From UBA6170 sp034429975 (GTDB lineage Bacteria; Chloroflexota; Anaerolineae; Anaerolineales; Anaerolineaceae), in NCBI GenBank assembly GCA_034429975.1, contig DAOUFM010000092.1:14692-78691 (forward strand): a stretch of DNA of 64,000 nt, given 5' to 3'. The position numbers and the translations under genes were made by a program. Below are positions 36,201 through 44,267 of this stretch, piece by piece (the first letter of the stretch is position 1; the number at the start of each line of letters is the position of its first letter). The notes beneath the pieces were generated by a model. The model had not been told where the DNA came from. It searched no databases and saw only the letters and a program-made list of their open reading frames with translations.

Positions 36201-38390
36201 CGTCTATTTGAAGCGATCAGCAAACGTGAAAAAGAATTAAATGAACGCTCTTTGAAATTAACGCAATTACATCACTTTTCAACCGAAATCAACCGCTTGT
36301 TGGATGTTGCTCATATCAACTCATTATCAGCAAAATATCTTGTAGAAGTACTGAACTGCGAAATGATCTCCGTGTATCTGAATGATGAATCAGGCAATGT
36401 AAGTGTAGTTTTTGAAACTCCTGATATAACTAAAAACCCCAATTTAATAATTCAAGATCAGGGTCTTTTCCATAAATTAACCCAAACAAGAGGTGTATAT
36501 CAAATTGTCGACTTGGTTGCAGAACCTGAAATTGAATCCTTGAGAGAAAATTATTTCAACCTTAGGAAGATAAAATCAATTTTGTTTGTTCCACTGCTAA
36601 GAAAGGATGAGGTTCTGGGATGGCTGGGGCTTGAATCAACCACTTCTAGGCGTTATGGGCACACAGAAATTGAATTGGCTCAAACAATTGCAAATCAAAC
36701 TGCATCAGCTATTAATAATGCTTTGTTATTAAAAGAGACTGTTGCATTAAAAGAAAACCTTGAAGAAAAAGTTCACCAAAGAACCCAAGAATTACTTGTT
36801 GAACATCGCAACACTGAGTTGCTTTTAGGTATTTCAAATGAATTAGCAGCCAGCATGGATGTGGATCAAATCTTAACTGGTGCCTTAGAAAAAGTAAATC
36901 AGACATTAAAGCTATCCGGAAGCTTTATTTTTGTTTTCGAGAACAAAAAGACCTATCAATTGGGTGAGGATGAAGATTTTTCTAAATCATTTATCCCAAA
37001 AAATTTAAGAGATACTTTGTTTGAGCAGGTGAGAAAAACTAAAACAATTTTTTTGAATGATGATATTCATGATTTGAATCTGGAGATTAAATCTGGTAGC
37101 CTTCTGCTTGCGCCAGTGATTTTCGGTAATATCACATTGGGAATCTTAGGGTTATTTCATAATCAGAATAATTTCTTTTCTAAAAGAGACAGCCAATTAG
37201 CTGAAGCGATCGCCCGACAACTCAGTACCGCGATTAATAACATTGAAATCTACGATATCGTGCGGGAACAATCTGAGAATTTAGGCTCCTTGTTACGGGA
37301 ACAAGAAGTAGGGACAACACGTTCAAGAGGAATTCTTGAAGCGGTGGCAGATGGGGTTTTAGTTACCGGGGTGCAAGGTGAGATCTTATTAATAAACCAA
37401 TCCGCCATGGATATTTTCAACTTTTCCGATCCTGGAAGGCAGAAAACCCTGGAAGAATTACATACATTTTTGGGAGGTTCCATTACTCCTTGGATAACGA
37501 CCATCCAGCAATGGACGCAAAAGCCAGACAATTTGTCATCGCATCTCATTTATTCCGAACAAATTAATCTGAAAAATAATCGGGTAATTTCCATCCATCT
37601 AACACCGGTGATCTGGAAGAATGAATTTCTTGGTACGGTATCGGTTTTTCGGGATATTACCTTTGAAGTTCAAATTGATCGATTAAAGTCAGATTTTATT
37701 TCCAATATCAGCCACGAACTCAGGACGCCGTTAACTTCAATTAAAGGTTATGTGGAGGTCCTGCTATTAGGAGCTGGGGGGAATATCAATGAACAACAAA
37801 AGCATTTTCTGGAAATTATTCAACTCAATACAGCCAGATTGAATAATTTGCTGGACGATATTCTTGATATGTCACGCATTGAATCCGGGCATCTAGAACT
37901 TAAATTGAATAACGTTGATTTAAAGCAATTATTATTTGAGTCGATCGAATTACAAAAAAATATTACCAGTCAGGAAAAAAAGGAAATTGAATATTATATT
38001 GACTATAACTCTTCTTTACAGACAATAATTGTTGATCCAGAAAGAATTAGACAGATTTTAATGAATGTTCTTTCCAACGCGCGGATCTATTCTCACAAAA
38101 ATGGAAAGATTGAAGTCCATGTCAGTGACGAAACAGGCTTTCTAAAAATCGTGATTAAAGATAAGGGCATTGGAGTGCCAAAAGAAGAGCAGGAGCATGT
38201 ATTTGAGCGCTTCTTCCGTGGAAGAAATGCCCAGGAATTTAATGCAATTGGCGTAGGGCTGGGATTATCAGTTGCACAAACCCTGATAAATATGCATGCT
38301 GGCAGAATTGAACTTGAATCCAATGGTGTTTCAGGTGAGGGAACAACTGTAACGATGTGGCTACCTATCTTGGATCAACAGGCAGGGTAA
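33210..38390 (+). CDS. Giant multi-GAF/PAS hybrid-less sensor histidine kinase
   Basis: 1726 residues from GTG 33210. One N-terminal membrane helix (about 3-26), a PAS-like domain (about 45-120), seven GAF domains (about 145-300, 310-470, 485-645, 670-830, 845-1000, 1015-1170, 1200-1350), a second PAS (about 1370-1490), HisKA with phospho-acceptor His1502 in SNISHELRTPLTSIKGY, and HATPase_c with N box RQILMNVLSNA, G1 DKGIGVP and G2 GVGLGLSV. No cysteine pattern of a phytochrome chromophore site was recognised. It would sense several intracellular ligands and pass phosphate to the flanking receivers at 32298 and 38393. Seven GAFs in tandem is exceptionally many. Confidence 0.9.
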   Translation: MIIEIFVAILIIAIVVIGWLIIDLIIRQVKFSKPENRNRSEILADEDTPVILIEPGGKVKYCSPAARKLFDIPTDKKFNLDIIEEKTQSTTIYQILNTPGKISIVLNDAKFDVQSYQTSDGMLVTFSPTTSVNQKGSDRKETDERALQFLKKISAAHEFDQIIRIIAEEFITRHQADYVEIGIAEFESEEMITFQFLASLSDQKLYFKEKIPQKECLSGYIFKNKQIIRIDDTSSNELIPLPGLPNNQIQQFIGYPLMVANEYFGAIAFGNEARKGILDIEYFLKPDDISQLAVALKNAWVYQELKVKSSELDGLSKLSVSFSHIQDPKELFQTILTNYKELLPVDILGFLLFDERTNILEAKSPFKGLPDPIVDIIRIKIEPNSPAEKIINSQDILIIDNAAENSQWEDLGLSHLASAASIQEAILIPLAPSSEPMGYLLAANHNNGTSSFSQDEIHSLMIIANQTGPLIENLFLLLQSKLRAQRAEVLRRVSSIANSNATTNEIYAFTVNELSLLLRANSGGLFLVDQTNTKLVWDDQSKFGDWAIPYDQTELLLTSEDFQSTVTNTKESLVIGKFDETKPIPSYYQKIIDHSEIQSALIVPLIIKNKGIGELWFGSEQLSFFDQGDVHFILSAANQLAYVVDQTKLSVLTMNAINEKIEQEKVIEELQKINEFSKKIARLDVNQILEKLLNTLFEFIPEMDAGWIGLLDDVAQLIKPTFIKSYTDDLRSILFRQNSLPFKACESGEILDLDEVEFPLQYRISDEEANLYMKATHHQVPLSAIFASIRINNQSIGVLVLEIFDFEKRFTPENKSILLSFLQQSSYALENANLIESLKNQSIQMERLSTLSKSITANLNLLDLSNSLLKNLKSIVDYQTATFWEKDKKYLKIVATDGFEDHESRLGLKVQIDDSLLFQEMFASKKPLVVDAIKEDERFSSLVEPENLSWLGIPLISDEEIIGVIALEKKERNYYVPDRVRLAEAFASQAAISLENARLFEAISKREKELNERSLKLTQLHHFSTEINRLLDVAHINSLSAKYLVEVLNCEMISVYLNDESGNVSVVFETPDITKNPNLIIQDQGLFHKLTQTRGVYQIVDLVAEPEIESLRENYFNLRKIKSILFVPLLRKDEVLGWLGLESTTSRRYGHTEIELAQTIANQTASAINNALLLKETVALKENLEEKVHQRTQELLVEHRNTELLLGISNELAASMDVDQILTGALEKVNQTLKLSGSFIFVFENKKTYQLGEDEDFSKSFIPKNLRDTLFEQVRKTKTIFLNDDIHDLNLEIKSGSLLLAPVIFGNITLGILGLFHNQNNFFSKRDSQLAEAIARQLSTAINNIEIYDIVREQSENLGSLLREQEVGTTRSRGILEAVADGVLVTGVQGEILLINQSAMDIFNFSDPGRQKTLEELHTFLGGSITPWITTIQQWTQKPDNLSSHLIYSEQINLKNNRVISIHLTPVIWKNEFLGTVSVFRDITFEVQIDRLKSDFISNISHELRTPLTSIKGYVEVLLLGAGGNINEQQKHFLEIIQLNTARLNNLLDDILDMSRIESGHLELKLNNVDLKQLLFESIELQKNITSQEKKEIEYYIDYNSSLQTIIVDPERIRQILMNVLSNARIYSHKNGKIEVHVSDETGFLKIVIKDKGIGVPKEEQEHVFERFFRGRNAQEFNAIGVGLGLSVAQTLINMHAGRIELESNGVSGEGTTVTMWLPILDQQAG

Positions 38391-38392
38391 AG

Positions 38393-38764
38393 ATGGCAAG
38401 AATTTTTATTGCAGAAGATGAACCGGATATTCGCGAATTAATCGAATTTACATTGCGGTATGGCGGGCATGAAGTTCATTCAGTGTCAAATGGAGAAGAG
38501 GCCTTGTTGGAGGTTAAAAAATACAAACCTGATCTGATATTGTTGGATGTTCGTATGCCGGTTATGGATGGGATTGAAGTATGTAAGAGAATAAAAGCTG
38601 ATCAGGATCTCAAAAATATTCCGGTTGTGTTTCTATCCGCCAAAGGGCAGACAAACGAAATTAATGCAGGTTTAGGGGCTGGAGCGGTGGAATATTTATT
38701 AAAACCCTTTGCCCCTGAGGAGCTAAATAAACGACTCAGGGAAATTCTCGAAAGGAAAGCATGA
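38393..38764 (+). CDS. Single-domain response regulator (receiver)
   Basis: 123 residues from ATG 38393, 2 bp after the kinase stop; an upstream frame extension inside the kinase gene is not used. Acidic pocket IAEDEPD, phosphoacceptor Asp52 in LLDVRMPVMDG, Ser in VFLSAKGQ and Lys in YLLKPFAPEE. There is no output domain, so it should act by phosphorylation-dependent binding or as a phosphate relay. The stop overlaps the next ATG (ATGA). Confidence 0.9.
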   Translation: MARIFIAEDEPDIRELIEFTLRYGGHEVHSVSNGEEALLEVKKYKPDLILLDVRMPVMDGIEVCKRIKADQDLKNIPVVFLSAKGQTNEINAGLGAGAVEYLLKPFAPEELNKRLREILERKA

Positions 38765-39546
38765 GTGCAACCTTCATTAATGGCTATTTAGCTCATTATG
38801 AGGTCATAGGGCGTGGAAAACCGGTCCTGTTTCTGCATGGCTGGTTGGGTTCATGGAGATATTGGATGTCAACGATGCAGGCTATTTCTTCAAGCAACAG
38901 GGCCTATGCAATCGATTTTTGGGGTTTCGGAGATAGTGCCAAAAATCAACGCTACACAATCCAGGATCAAACCGAGATGCTATCTGCTTTTTTGGAAAAA
39001 ATTGGCATTTTTGAGATCACGGTTGTTGGGCATGGGATGGGAGGTATCATCGCTTTTGAACTGGGACGTTTGAATCCCGACCTGATCAACAAAATAATGG
39101 CGATCTCCTTACCACTCTCTCCTGCTTCTATAAATTCTCGCATGCTTTTCGGTGATCTGAATGCATTGGTGGACAGGGTGTTAGGGAAAGGAGCCTTTGC
39201 TGAAAATGTAAAGGTGGACCAGGAAAAGAATGAAATGCGAGCAATTTCAACCAACATCGATGAATTGGGTTTACTAGAAGTAATAGACTGGATCAATTTA
39301 TTTGGGAAAACCTCTTTACTTGTTTTTGGGCAAAATGATCCATTGATACGTCCTCCCCAGGCAGACCAACTTCAAAAATTAAACGAGCATGTACACACCA
39401 TTATTTTTGACCGATCTAATCATTTTCCCATGATTGATGAAAATAGCGCTTTTTCCAGGTTGTTGGCTGAATTCTTAGAATTAAGTGAAGAGGATTCCCC
39501 TCGAAATTTGCAAATTAAAGAGAAGTGGAAAAGAAGATTGAGATAA
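38761..39546 (+). CDS. Alpha/beta hydrolase paralogue lacking the nucleophile serine
   Basis: 261 residues. The fold is intact: FLHGWLGSW, FWGFGDSA, acid Asp in FGQNDPLIRPP and His in DRSNHFPMID. The nucleophile elbow, however, reads GHGMGG: Gly92 stands where the paralogue at 29507 has Ser93. Codon 39034-39036 is GGG, so this is not a reading-frame effect. It should not work as a serine hydrolase and may be a binding protein or receptor. It is translationally coupled to the receiver gene (ATGA) and ends the signalling block, just before a new promoter. The last 25 residues are charged. Confidence 0.85.
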   Translation: MSATFINGYLAHYEVIGRGKPVLFLHGWLGSWRYWMSTMQAISSSNRAYAIDFWGFGDSAKNQRYTIQDQTEMLSAFLEKIGIFEITVVGHGMGGIIAFELGRLNPDLINKIMAISLPLSPASINSRMLFGDLNALVDRVLGKGAFAENVKVDQEKNEMRAISTNIDELGLLEVIDWINLFGKTSLLVFGQNDPLIRPPQADQLQKLNEHVHTIIFDRSNHFPMIDENSAFSRLLAEFLELSEEDSPRNLQIKEKWKRRLR

Positions 39547-39568
39547 ACCGCCCTTATACAGGGTTGTC

Positions 39569-39596
39569 TTGACAATGGTTCTAATTCCTTTATACT
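39569..39596 (+). promoter_or_regulatory. Sigma70 promoter of the thiamine operon
   Basis: TTGACA (perfect -35), 16-bp spacer, TATACT (-10). Transcription would start near 39603, just ahead of the TPP riboswitch. Confidence 0.85.
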
Positions 39597-39611
39597 AAAG
39601 ATAAATAGAAG

Positions 39612-39706
39612 GAGCAACGGGGAGTCCTTAATTGGGCTGAGAGGAGAACAATCCTGGTTCTCGACCCGCAAACCTGATCCGGATCATGCCGGCGGAGGAA
39701 TATGCG
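39612..39706 (+). promoter_or_regulatory. TPP riboswitch (THI element)
   Basis: All conserved blocks of the thiamine-pyrophosphate aptamer are present in order: CGGGGAGTCC, GGGCTGAGAGG, GACCCG, AACCTGATCCGGATCATGCC and GGCGGAGGAA. P2 is CGGG/CCCG, P3 is GTCC/GGGC, and an optional hairpin GAGAAC/GTTCTC inserts after CTGAGA. TPP binding is expected to favour the terminator at 39723. It controls the thiamine kinase and importer genes downstream, which is a normal regulon for this switch. Confidence 0.95.
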
Positions 39707-39722
39707 AAAACGTTAATCATTG

Positions 39723-39743
39723 ACCCGCCGACTGGCGGGTTTT
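39723..39743 (+). terminator. Intrinsic terminator, expression platform of the TPP riboswitch
   Basis: ACCCGCC-GACT-GGCGGGT followed by TTT: a 7-bp GC-rich stem with a 4-nt loop. It lies 17 nt after the aptamer and 19 nt before the start codon of the thiamine pyrophosphokinase gene, as expected for transcription attenuation. Confidence 0.88.
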
Positions 39744-39761
39744 CACTTAAACAGGTGAGAG

Positions 39762-40418
39762 ATGAGTAAAAAGAAAACTGCAATAATGGTTAATGGCGAA
39801 TTTGAGCCAACTGAAAGGCTCCAAGGAATGCTTCAACAAGCTGATTTGTTAGTTGCTGTGGATGGAGGGCTCAATCATCTGGTTTATTTAGACCTGTTGC
39901 CGCACCTGATAATCGGTGATTTTGACTCTATCAGACCAGAATTATTGGCAGATTATATAAAAAAAGGGGTTGAAATTAAGAAATTTAATCCTCATAAAAA
40001 TGAAACTGATTTGGAATTAGCCTTAAATCATGTCCTGGATCTGGGTTTTGAACAAATTGACGTTTTTGGGGCAACCGGTGGGCGGTTTGACCATTTCCTC
40101 GGAAATATCTTTTTATTTTCTGATCCCCGATATGTGGAAAAAGAAATCAAAATATGGTCAAAATCGAATGTGACTTTCTATTGCCAGACTAATCAGGAGA
40201 TTAAAGGACAAAAAGGTGACCTCATTAGTTTGATCCCAATTACCACGGAAGTGACTGGCATTACTACAGAAGGGTTACTCTACCCTTTAAATGATGAAAC
40301 ATTAGTACGCTGGAGAACCAGAGGGATCAGCAATGAAATGGAGAGTACAGACGCCAGAATTCAATTTCAAAAAGGTTCTTTACTTTGTGTTCACATTTTT
40401 CGTATGGAGGTTGATTAG
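39762..40418 (+). CDS. thiN: Thiamine pyrophosphokinase
   Basis: 218 residues. Characteristic TPK motifs: LVAVDGGLNHLVYL, LIIGDFDSI, NETDLELALNHVL and FGATGGRFDHFLGN, which bind ATP, Mg and thiamine. It converts thiamine to TPP using ATP. It is the first gene behind the TPP riboswitch, and its product is the ligand that shuts off the operon. AGGTGAGAG precedes ATG 39762. The thiamine importer genes follow after 12 bp. Confidence 0.93.
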   Translation: MSKKKTAIMVNGEFEPTERLQGMLQQADLLVAVDGGLNHLVYLDLLPHLIIGDFDSIRPELLADYIKKGVEIKKFNPHKNETDLELALNHVLDLGFEQIDVFGATGGRFDHFLGNIFLFSDPRYVEKEIKIWSKSNVTFYCQTNQEIKGQKGDLISLIPITTEVTGITTEGLLYPLNDETLVRWRTRGISNEMESTDARIQFQKGSLLCVHIFRMEVD

Positions 40419-40430
40419 TAAGGAGATTAC

Positions 40431-41504
40431 ATGAAATTCTTAAAACCAATTATCATTTTTTCTTGTCTGACAATTATTTTGGTTGCATGTTCCTCAGGTG
40501 GAAATCAATCAAAGACTTCATCAGAGAAGCAATCGCATGTGTTGACCGTTATGACACATGATTCGTTTGCGGTTTCAGAAAATTTGATAACCAAATTTGA
40601 ATCCGAAAATAATGCCAAAATAAAATTTATCCTATCTGGGGATGCTGGCACAGCATTAAATAGAGCAATCCTGACAAAGAATTCTCCCCAGGCTGATATA
40701 TTTTTTGGGCTGGATAATACCTTTTTATCCCGCGCTTTGTCAGAAGGAATTTTTGAACCTTATCAAAGCCCAATCATTCCGGATTTGACGCCTTCTCTGC
40801 TGCTTGATCAGAGTTATCGTGCACTTCCTGTTGATTATGGTGACGTATGCATCAATTATGATAAATTGTTTTTTGAAAAAAACAAATTAAGAATTCCTTC
40901 CTCATTTAATGATTTACCCCTCCCGGAGTATAAAGGCTTACTGGTGGTGGAAAATCCGGCTACATCTTCTCCCGGATTAGCTTTTTTGATGGCTACCATT
41001 GGCGAGTTTGGTGAAGATGGGTATCTAGATTACTGGAAAAGTTTAAGTGAGAACGGCCTTGTTGTCGTCAATGATTGGGAAACAGCTTATTACACGAACT
41101 TCAGTGGATCTTCCGGGCGGGGGGCACAGCCAATGGTGGTCTCTTATGGCTCCAGTCCGCCGGCTGAGGTAATTTTCGCTGAGACAGAATTATTGGATGC
41201 ACCCACCGCATCCATCACCGCACCGAATATGTGTTTTCGCCAGATCGAATTTGTGGGTATCCTCAAAGGTACAAAAGAGCGGGAATTAGCCGAGAAGTTT
41301 ATCGACTTCATGCTGGATATTCCATTTCAGGAAGATGTTCCCCTGCAAATGTTTGTTTTCCCGGCCAACAAAAATGCCAGTTTACCTGTTCAGTTCGAAA
41401 AATATGCCCAAATTCCAGCCCAACCAGCTTTATTGAACCCTGAGCTAATTTCTCAAAATCGAGAGAAATGGATACAGGATTGGACTGTGATTGTATTGAG
41501 GTAA
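40431..41504 (+). CDS. thiB: Thiamine-type ABC transporter substrate-binding lipoprotein
   Basis: 357 residues. Signal peptide with lipobox LVAC (Cys20). The mature protein is a periplasmic-binding-type II fold: VLTVMTHDSFAVSE at its start, DAGTALNRAILTKNSPQADI, and VDYGDVCINYDK, as in TbpA/ThiB proteins. It would capture thiamine or its phosphates outside the membrane. AAGGAG gives a strong ribosome binding site. Assignment to thiamine rests on family resemblance plus the riboswitch. Confidence 0.88.
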   Translation: MKFLKPIIIFSCLTIILVACSSGGNQSKTSSEKQSHVLTVMTHDSFAVSENLITKFESENNAKIKFILSGDAGTALNRAILTKNSPQADIFFGLDNTFLSRALSEGIFEPYQSPIIPDLTPSLLLDQSYRALPVDYGDVCINYDKLFFEKNKLRIPSSFNDLPLPEYKGLLVVENPATSSPGLAFLMATIGEFGEDGYLDYWKSLSENGLVVVNDWETAYYTNFSGSSGRGAQPMVVSYGSSPPAEVIFAETELLDAPTASITAPNMCFRQIEFVGILKGTKERELAEKFIDFMLDIPFQEDVPLQMFVFPANKNASLPVQFEKYAQIPAQPALLNPELISQNREKWIQDWTVIVLR

Positions 41505-41508
41505 ATTT

Positions 41509-43212
41509 TTGAATAAATTCAAGAAATTTGTTCAACTGGTAGGGTTATTTTTTCTTTTTGCATTGCCATTTTTGTATTTACTATTTTTTTATTTTCAGCC
41601 TTTGTTTGCAACTTTTGAAATGGCTTTTCAGGCAACAGTGATTGAAAAAATTAGCACCTCCTGGAACCTGATAAAAAGGCCGATTTACTTTACCTTTTGG
41701 CAAGCCTCTTTGTCTACGATTTTGACAGGTATCATAGGGTTTCCGGCTGCTTTTATGTTGGCGAAATTTCGATTTTGGGGAAAGTCTTTCCTGCGATTGC
41801 TGATAACCATTCCGTTTATCATGCCGACAGTGGTGGTTGCTGCCGGGTTTAACGCCTTATTGGGGTCTAAAGGCTGGATCAATTTGCTTTTACAATCTCT
41901 TTTTTCTTTAGATCATGCTCCTTTACAGATCATGAACACTTTGGGAGCGATCCTGTTAGCCCATGTCTTTTATAATTCAACAGTTTTTATTCGCGTGGTG
42001 AGTGGAGCCTGGAGCCAATTAGACCCTAAATTGGATTACGCAGCCCAATCCCTGGGTTCTCCACCCTGGAAGGTATGGTTGCAAATCACCTTGCCTTTAT
42101 TAAAACCTGCCATCTTTTCAGCAATTATCCTTGTATTTTTATTCAATTTCACTAGCTTTGCGGTCATTCTTTTGTTAGGCGGCCCAAAATTTTCAACTAT
42201 TGAGGTTGAAATTTATGTTCAGGCTCTCCAATTGTTTAATCTCCCTTTAGCTGGTTTGCTCTCAGCAATCCAACTTTTGTTTACATTGGTATTGTCAATC
42301 CTTAACATGCGCCTCACTCATATTAAAACAGTCCAACTCACGCCCAGAAACCCGGACGTAATTGTTCAGCCAGTTCGGGGATGGAAGCAGCATCTATTTG
42401 TTATTTCAATGAATGCCCTTTTAATTGGATTGTTTGTTTTACCTTTATTGGCACTGCTCTTTCGCTCGGTCATTCTCATTGAAACCAAATTGGTTAGCCA
42501 GGAAATCACAAATTATTATCGGTTTTCCTTGATTTATTATCAGGAATTATTTTTGAATCGGCGCCAATCGCTATTTTATGTCCCTCCGGTGGCAGCAATT
42601 CTGAATTCGTTATATTTTGGGTTCATTACTGTGGGAATCGCTTTATTGTTGGGATTTTTGGCAGCGCGTATTATTTCAATCAGAAACTTTTTAGGAAAAA
42701 TCCTGGATCCGGTTTTGATGTTACCATTGGGAACATCCGCAGTTACTTTGGGATTGGGTTTTGTGCTTGTTTTTAATAAGCCTCCACTAGAAGTTAATAC
42801 ATTTCCATTATTAATTCCTGTAGCCCATTCATTGGTAGCCATTCCCTTTGTAGTAAGAATTTTGCAGCCTGCCCTGTTATCTTTTCCTAAAGAATTAATT
42901 TTCGCTTCTCAAACAATGGGAGCATCATCCTGGCGTTCTTTCTGGAGAATTGAATTTCCGATTATCTCGCGGGCTTTTATCTCGGCTGCCTTATTTGCAT
43001 TTACTATTTCTATGGGAGAATTTGGGGCAACGACTTTCCTAGCGCGTCCGGAATATCCAACAATCCCTATCGCTATTTATCGCTATCTTTCTCAACCTGG
43101 AGGGCTCAACTATGGGCAGGCAATGGCGATGTCAACGATCTTAATGATTATTTGTACCTTATCGATTTATTCTATTGAAAAATTAAAAACCCCGGTGATT
43201 AATGAGTTTTAG
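41509..43212 (+). CDS. thiP: Thiamine ABC transporter permease (fused two-domain)
   Basis: 567 residues with about 12 membrane helices arranged as two BPD_transp_1 domains (about 55-260 and 355-555). Each has an EAA-like loop: AAQSLGSPPWKVWLQITLPL and ASQTMGASSWRSFWRIEFPI. This fused form is typical for ThiP and related iron(III) permeases. The start is TTG 41509, preceded by GAGG at usable distance, 4 bp after the thiB stop. It forms the membrane channel for the importer. Confidence 0.88.
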   Translation: MNKFKKFVQLVGLFFLFALPFLYLLFFYFQPLFATFEMAFQATVIEKISTSWNLIKRPIYFTFWQASLSTILTGIIGFPAAFMLAKFRFWGKSFLRLLITIPFIMPTVVVAAGFNALLGSKGWINLLLQSLFSLDHAPLQIMNTLGAILLAHVFYNSTVFIRVVSGAWSQLDPKLDYAAQSLGSPPWKVWLQITLPLLKPAIFSAIILVFLFNFTSFAVILLLGGPKFSTIEVEIYVQALQLFNLPLAGLLSAIQLLFTLVLSILNMRLTHIKTVQLTPRNPDVIVQPVRGWKQHLFVISMNALLIGLFVLPLLALLFRSVILIETKLVSQEITNYYRFSLIYYQELFLNRRQSLFYVPPVAAILNSLYFGFITVGIALLLGFLAARIISIRNFLGKILDPVLMLPLGTSAVTLGLGFVLVFNKPPLEVNTFPLLIPVAHSLVAIPFVVRILQPALLSFPKELIFASQTMGASSWRSFWRIEFPIISRAFISAALFAFTISMGEFGATTFLARPEYPTIPIAIYRYLSQPGGLNYGQAMAMSTILMIICTLSIYSIEKLKTPVINEF

Positions 43213-43214
43213 TT

Positions 43215-44267
43215 ATGCAAAATCAACTCACAGTTAAAAATCTATTTAAAAAGTATGAAAATAAACCTTTGTTAGCAGGGGTTAGTTTTACTGTTAAGGA
43301 AGGGGAAACCATTTGTTTATTAGGCCGCTCTGGTAGTGGAAAAAGCACCATTTTACGTATTATTGCTGGGATTGAACAGCCTGAAAGCGGGGAGGTGTTT
43401 TGGAATCAGCAAAATATGAAAGACATCCCGGTTCATCAACGCAACTTTGGTTTCATGTTTCAGGATTATGCTCTATTTCCGCATATGAATGTCTTTGAAA
43501 ATGTTGCTTTTGGATTAAGAATGCAGAATCTGCCTGCAGAAACAATTCGAGAGAAAGTTGATGCCATACTTCGAAAAGTTAAAATGGAACAATTTTCACA
43601 TCGAAATGTTCAGGACCTTTCCGGTGGGGAGCAACAAAGAGTTGCATTAGCCAGAGCTTTCGCCCCCGAGCCCAAATTAATGATGCTGGATGAACCCTTA
43701 GGGGCTTTAGATCGCACCTTGAAAGAGCAATTGATGGATGAGATTCGCTTCATTTTACATGAAAGTAATATCCCGGCGATTTACGTCACCCATGACCAAG
43801 AGGAGGCTTTCACGATTGCAGACCGCCTGGTACTCCTGCATGATGGGCAGGTTGTCCAGGATGCCCCACCTGAAGAAATTTATCTGTATCCCCACAGCTC
43901 ATGGGTGGCGGAATTTTTAGGTTTATCTAATCTGATGGTTGGTAAGATTCTATCTGTGGAACCCTTATGGGTGGAAACACCTCTGGGAAATTTGAAGATT
44001 GAAAGGCAAAAGGTCAATAGGTTACAAACTGGGGATAGCGTTACAGTCTTATTAAGACCAGATTCATTAATGATCGATGATAAAGAAATAAACGTTTTCC
44101 CGGTTAAAATAAAGGATCAAATATATTTAGGGGATCAATGGAAAGTAAAAATGATGATAGGCCAATATGATTTTATTTTTTATACCAGCGCTGCCCTTAA
44201 GAGTACAAATTTTCAGCATGTGTCTCTTAATCCAAAAAAAATCAATATATTCCTGGATGCGAAATGA
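43215..44267 (+). CDS. thiQ: ABC transporter ATP-binding protein (ThiQ-like, long form)
   Basis: 350 residues. Walker A GRSGSGKST, Q-loop FMFQDYALFPHM, signature LSGGEQQRVALARA, Walker B LMMLDEPLGALD and the switch His in VTHDQEEA. Residues 235-345 form a TOBE-like C-terminal regulatory domain, which enterobacterial ThiQ lacks; the length resembles FbpC/PotA. It powers the thiB-thiP importer by position. The stop overlaps the DUF402 start (ATGA). Confidence 0.85.
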   Translation: MQNQLTVKNLFKKYENKPLLAGVSFTVKEGETICLLGRSGSGKSTILRIIAGIEQPESGEVFWNQQNMKDIPVHQRNFGFMFQDYALFPHMNVFENVAFGLRMQNLPAETIREKVDAILRKVKMEQFSHRNVQDLSGGEQQRVALARAFAPEPKLMMLDEPLGALDRTLKEQLMDEIRFILHESNIPAIYVTHDQEEAFTIADRLVLLHDGQVVQDAPPEEIYLYPHSSWVAEFLGLSNLMVGKILSVEPLWVETPLGNLKIERQKVNRLQTGDSVTVLLRPDSLMIDDKEINVFPVKIKDQIYLGDQWKVKMMIGQYDFIFYTSAALKSTNFQHVSLNPKKINIFLDAK

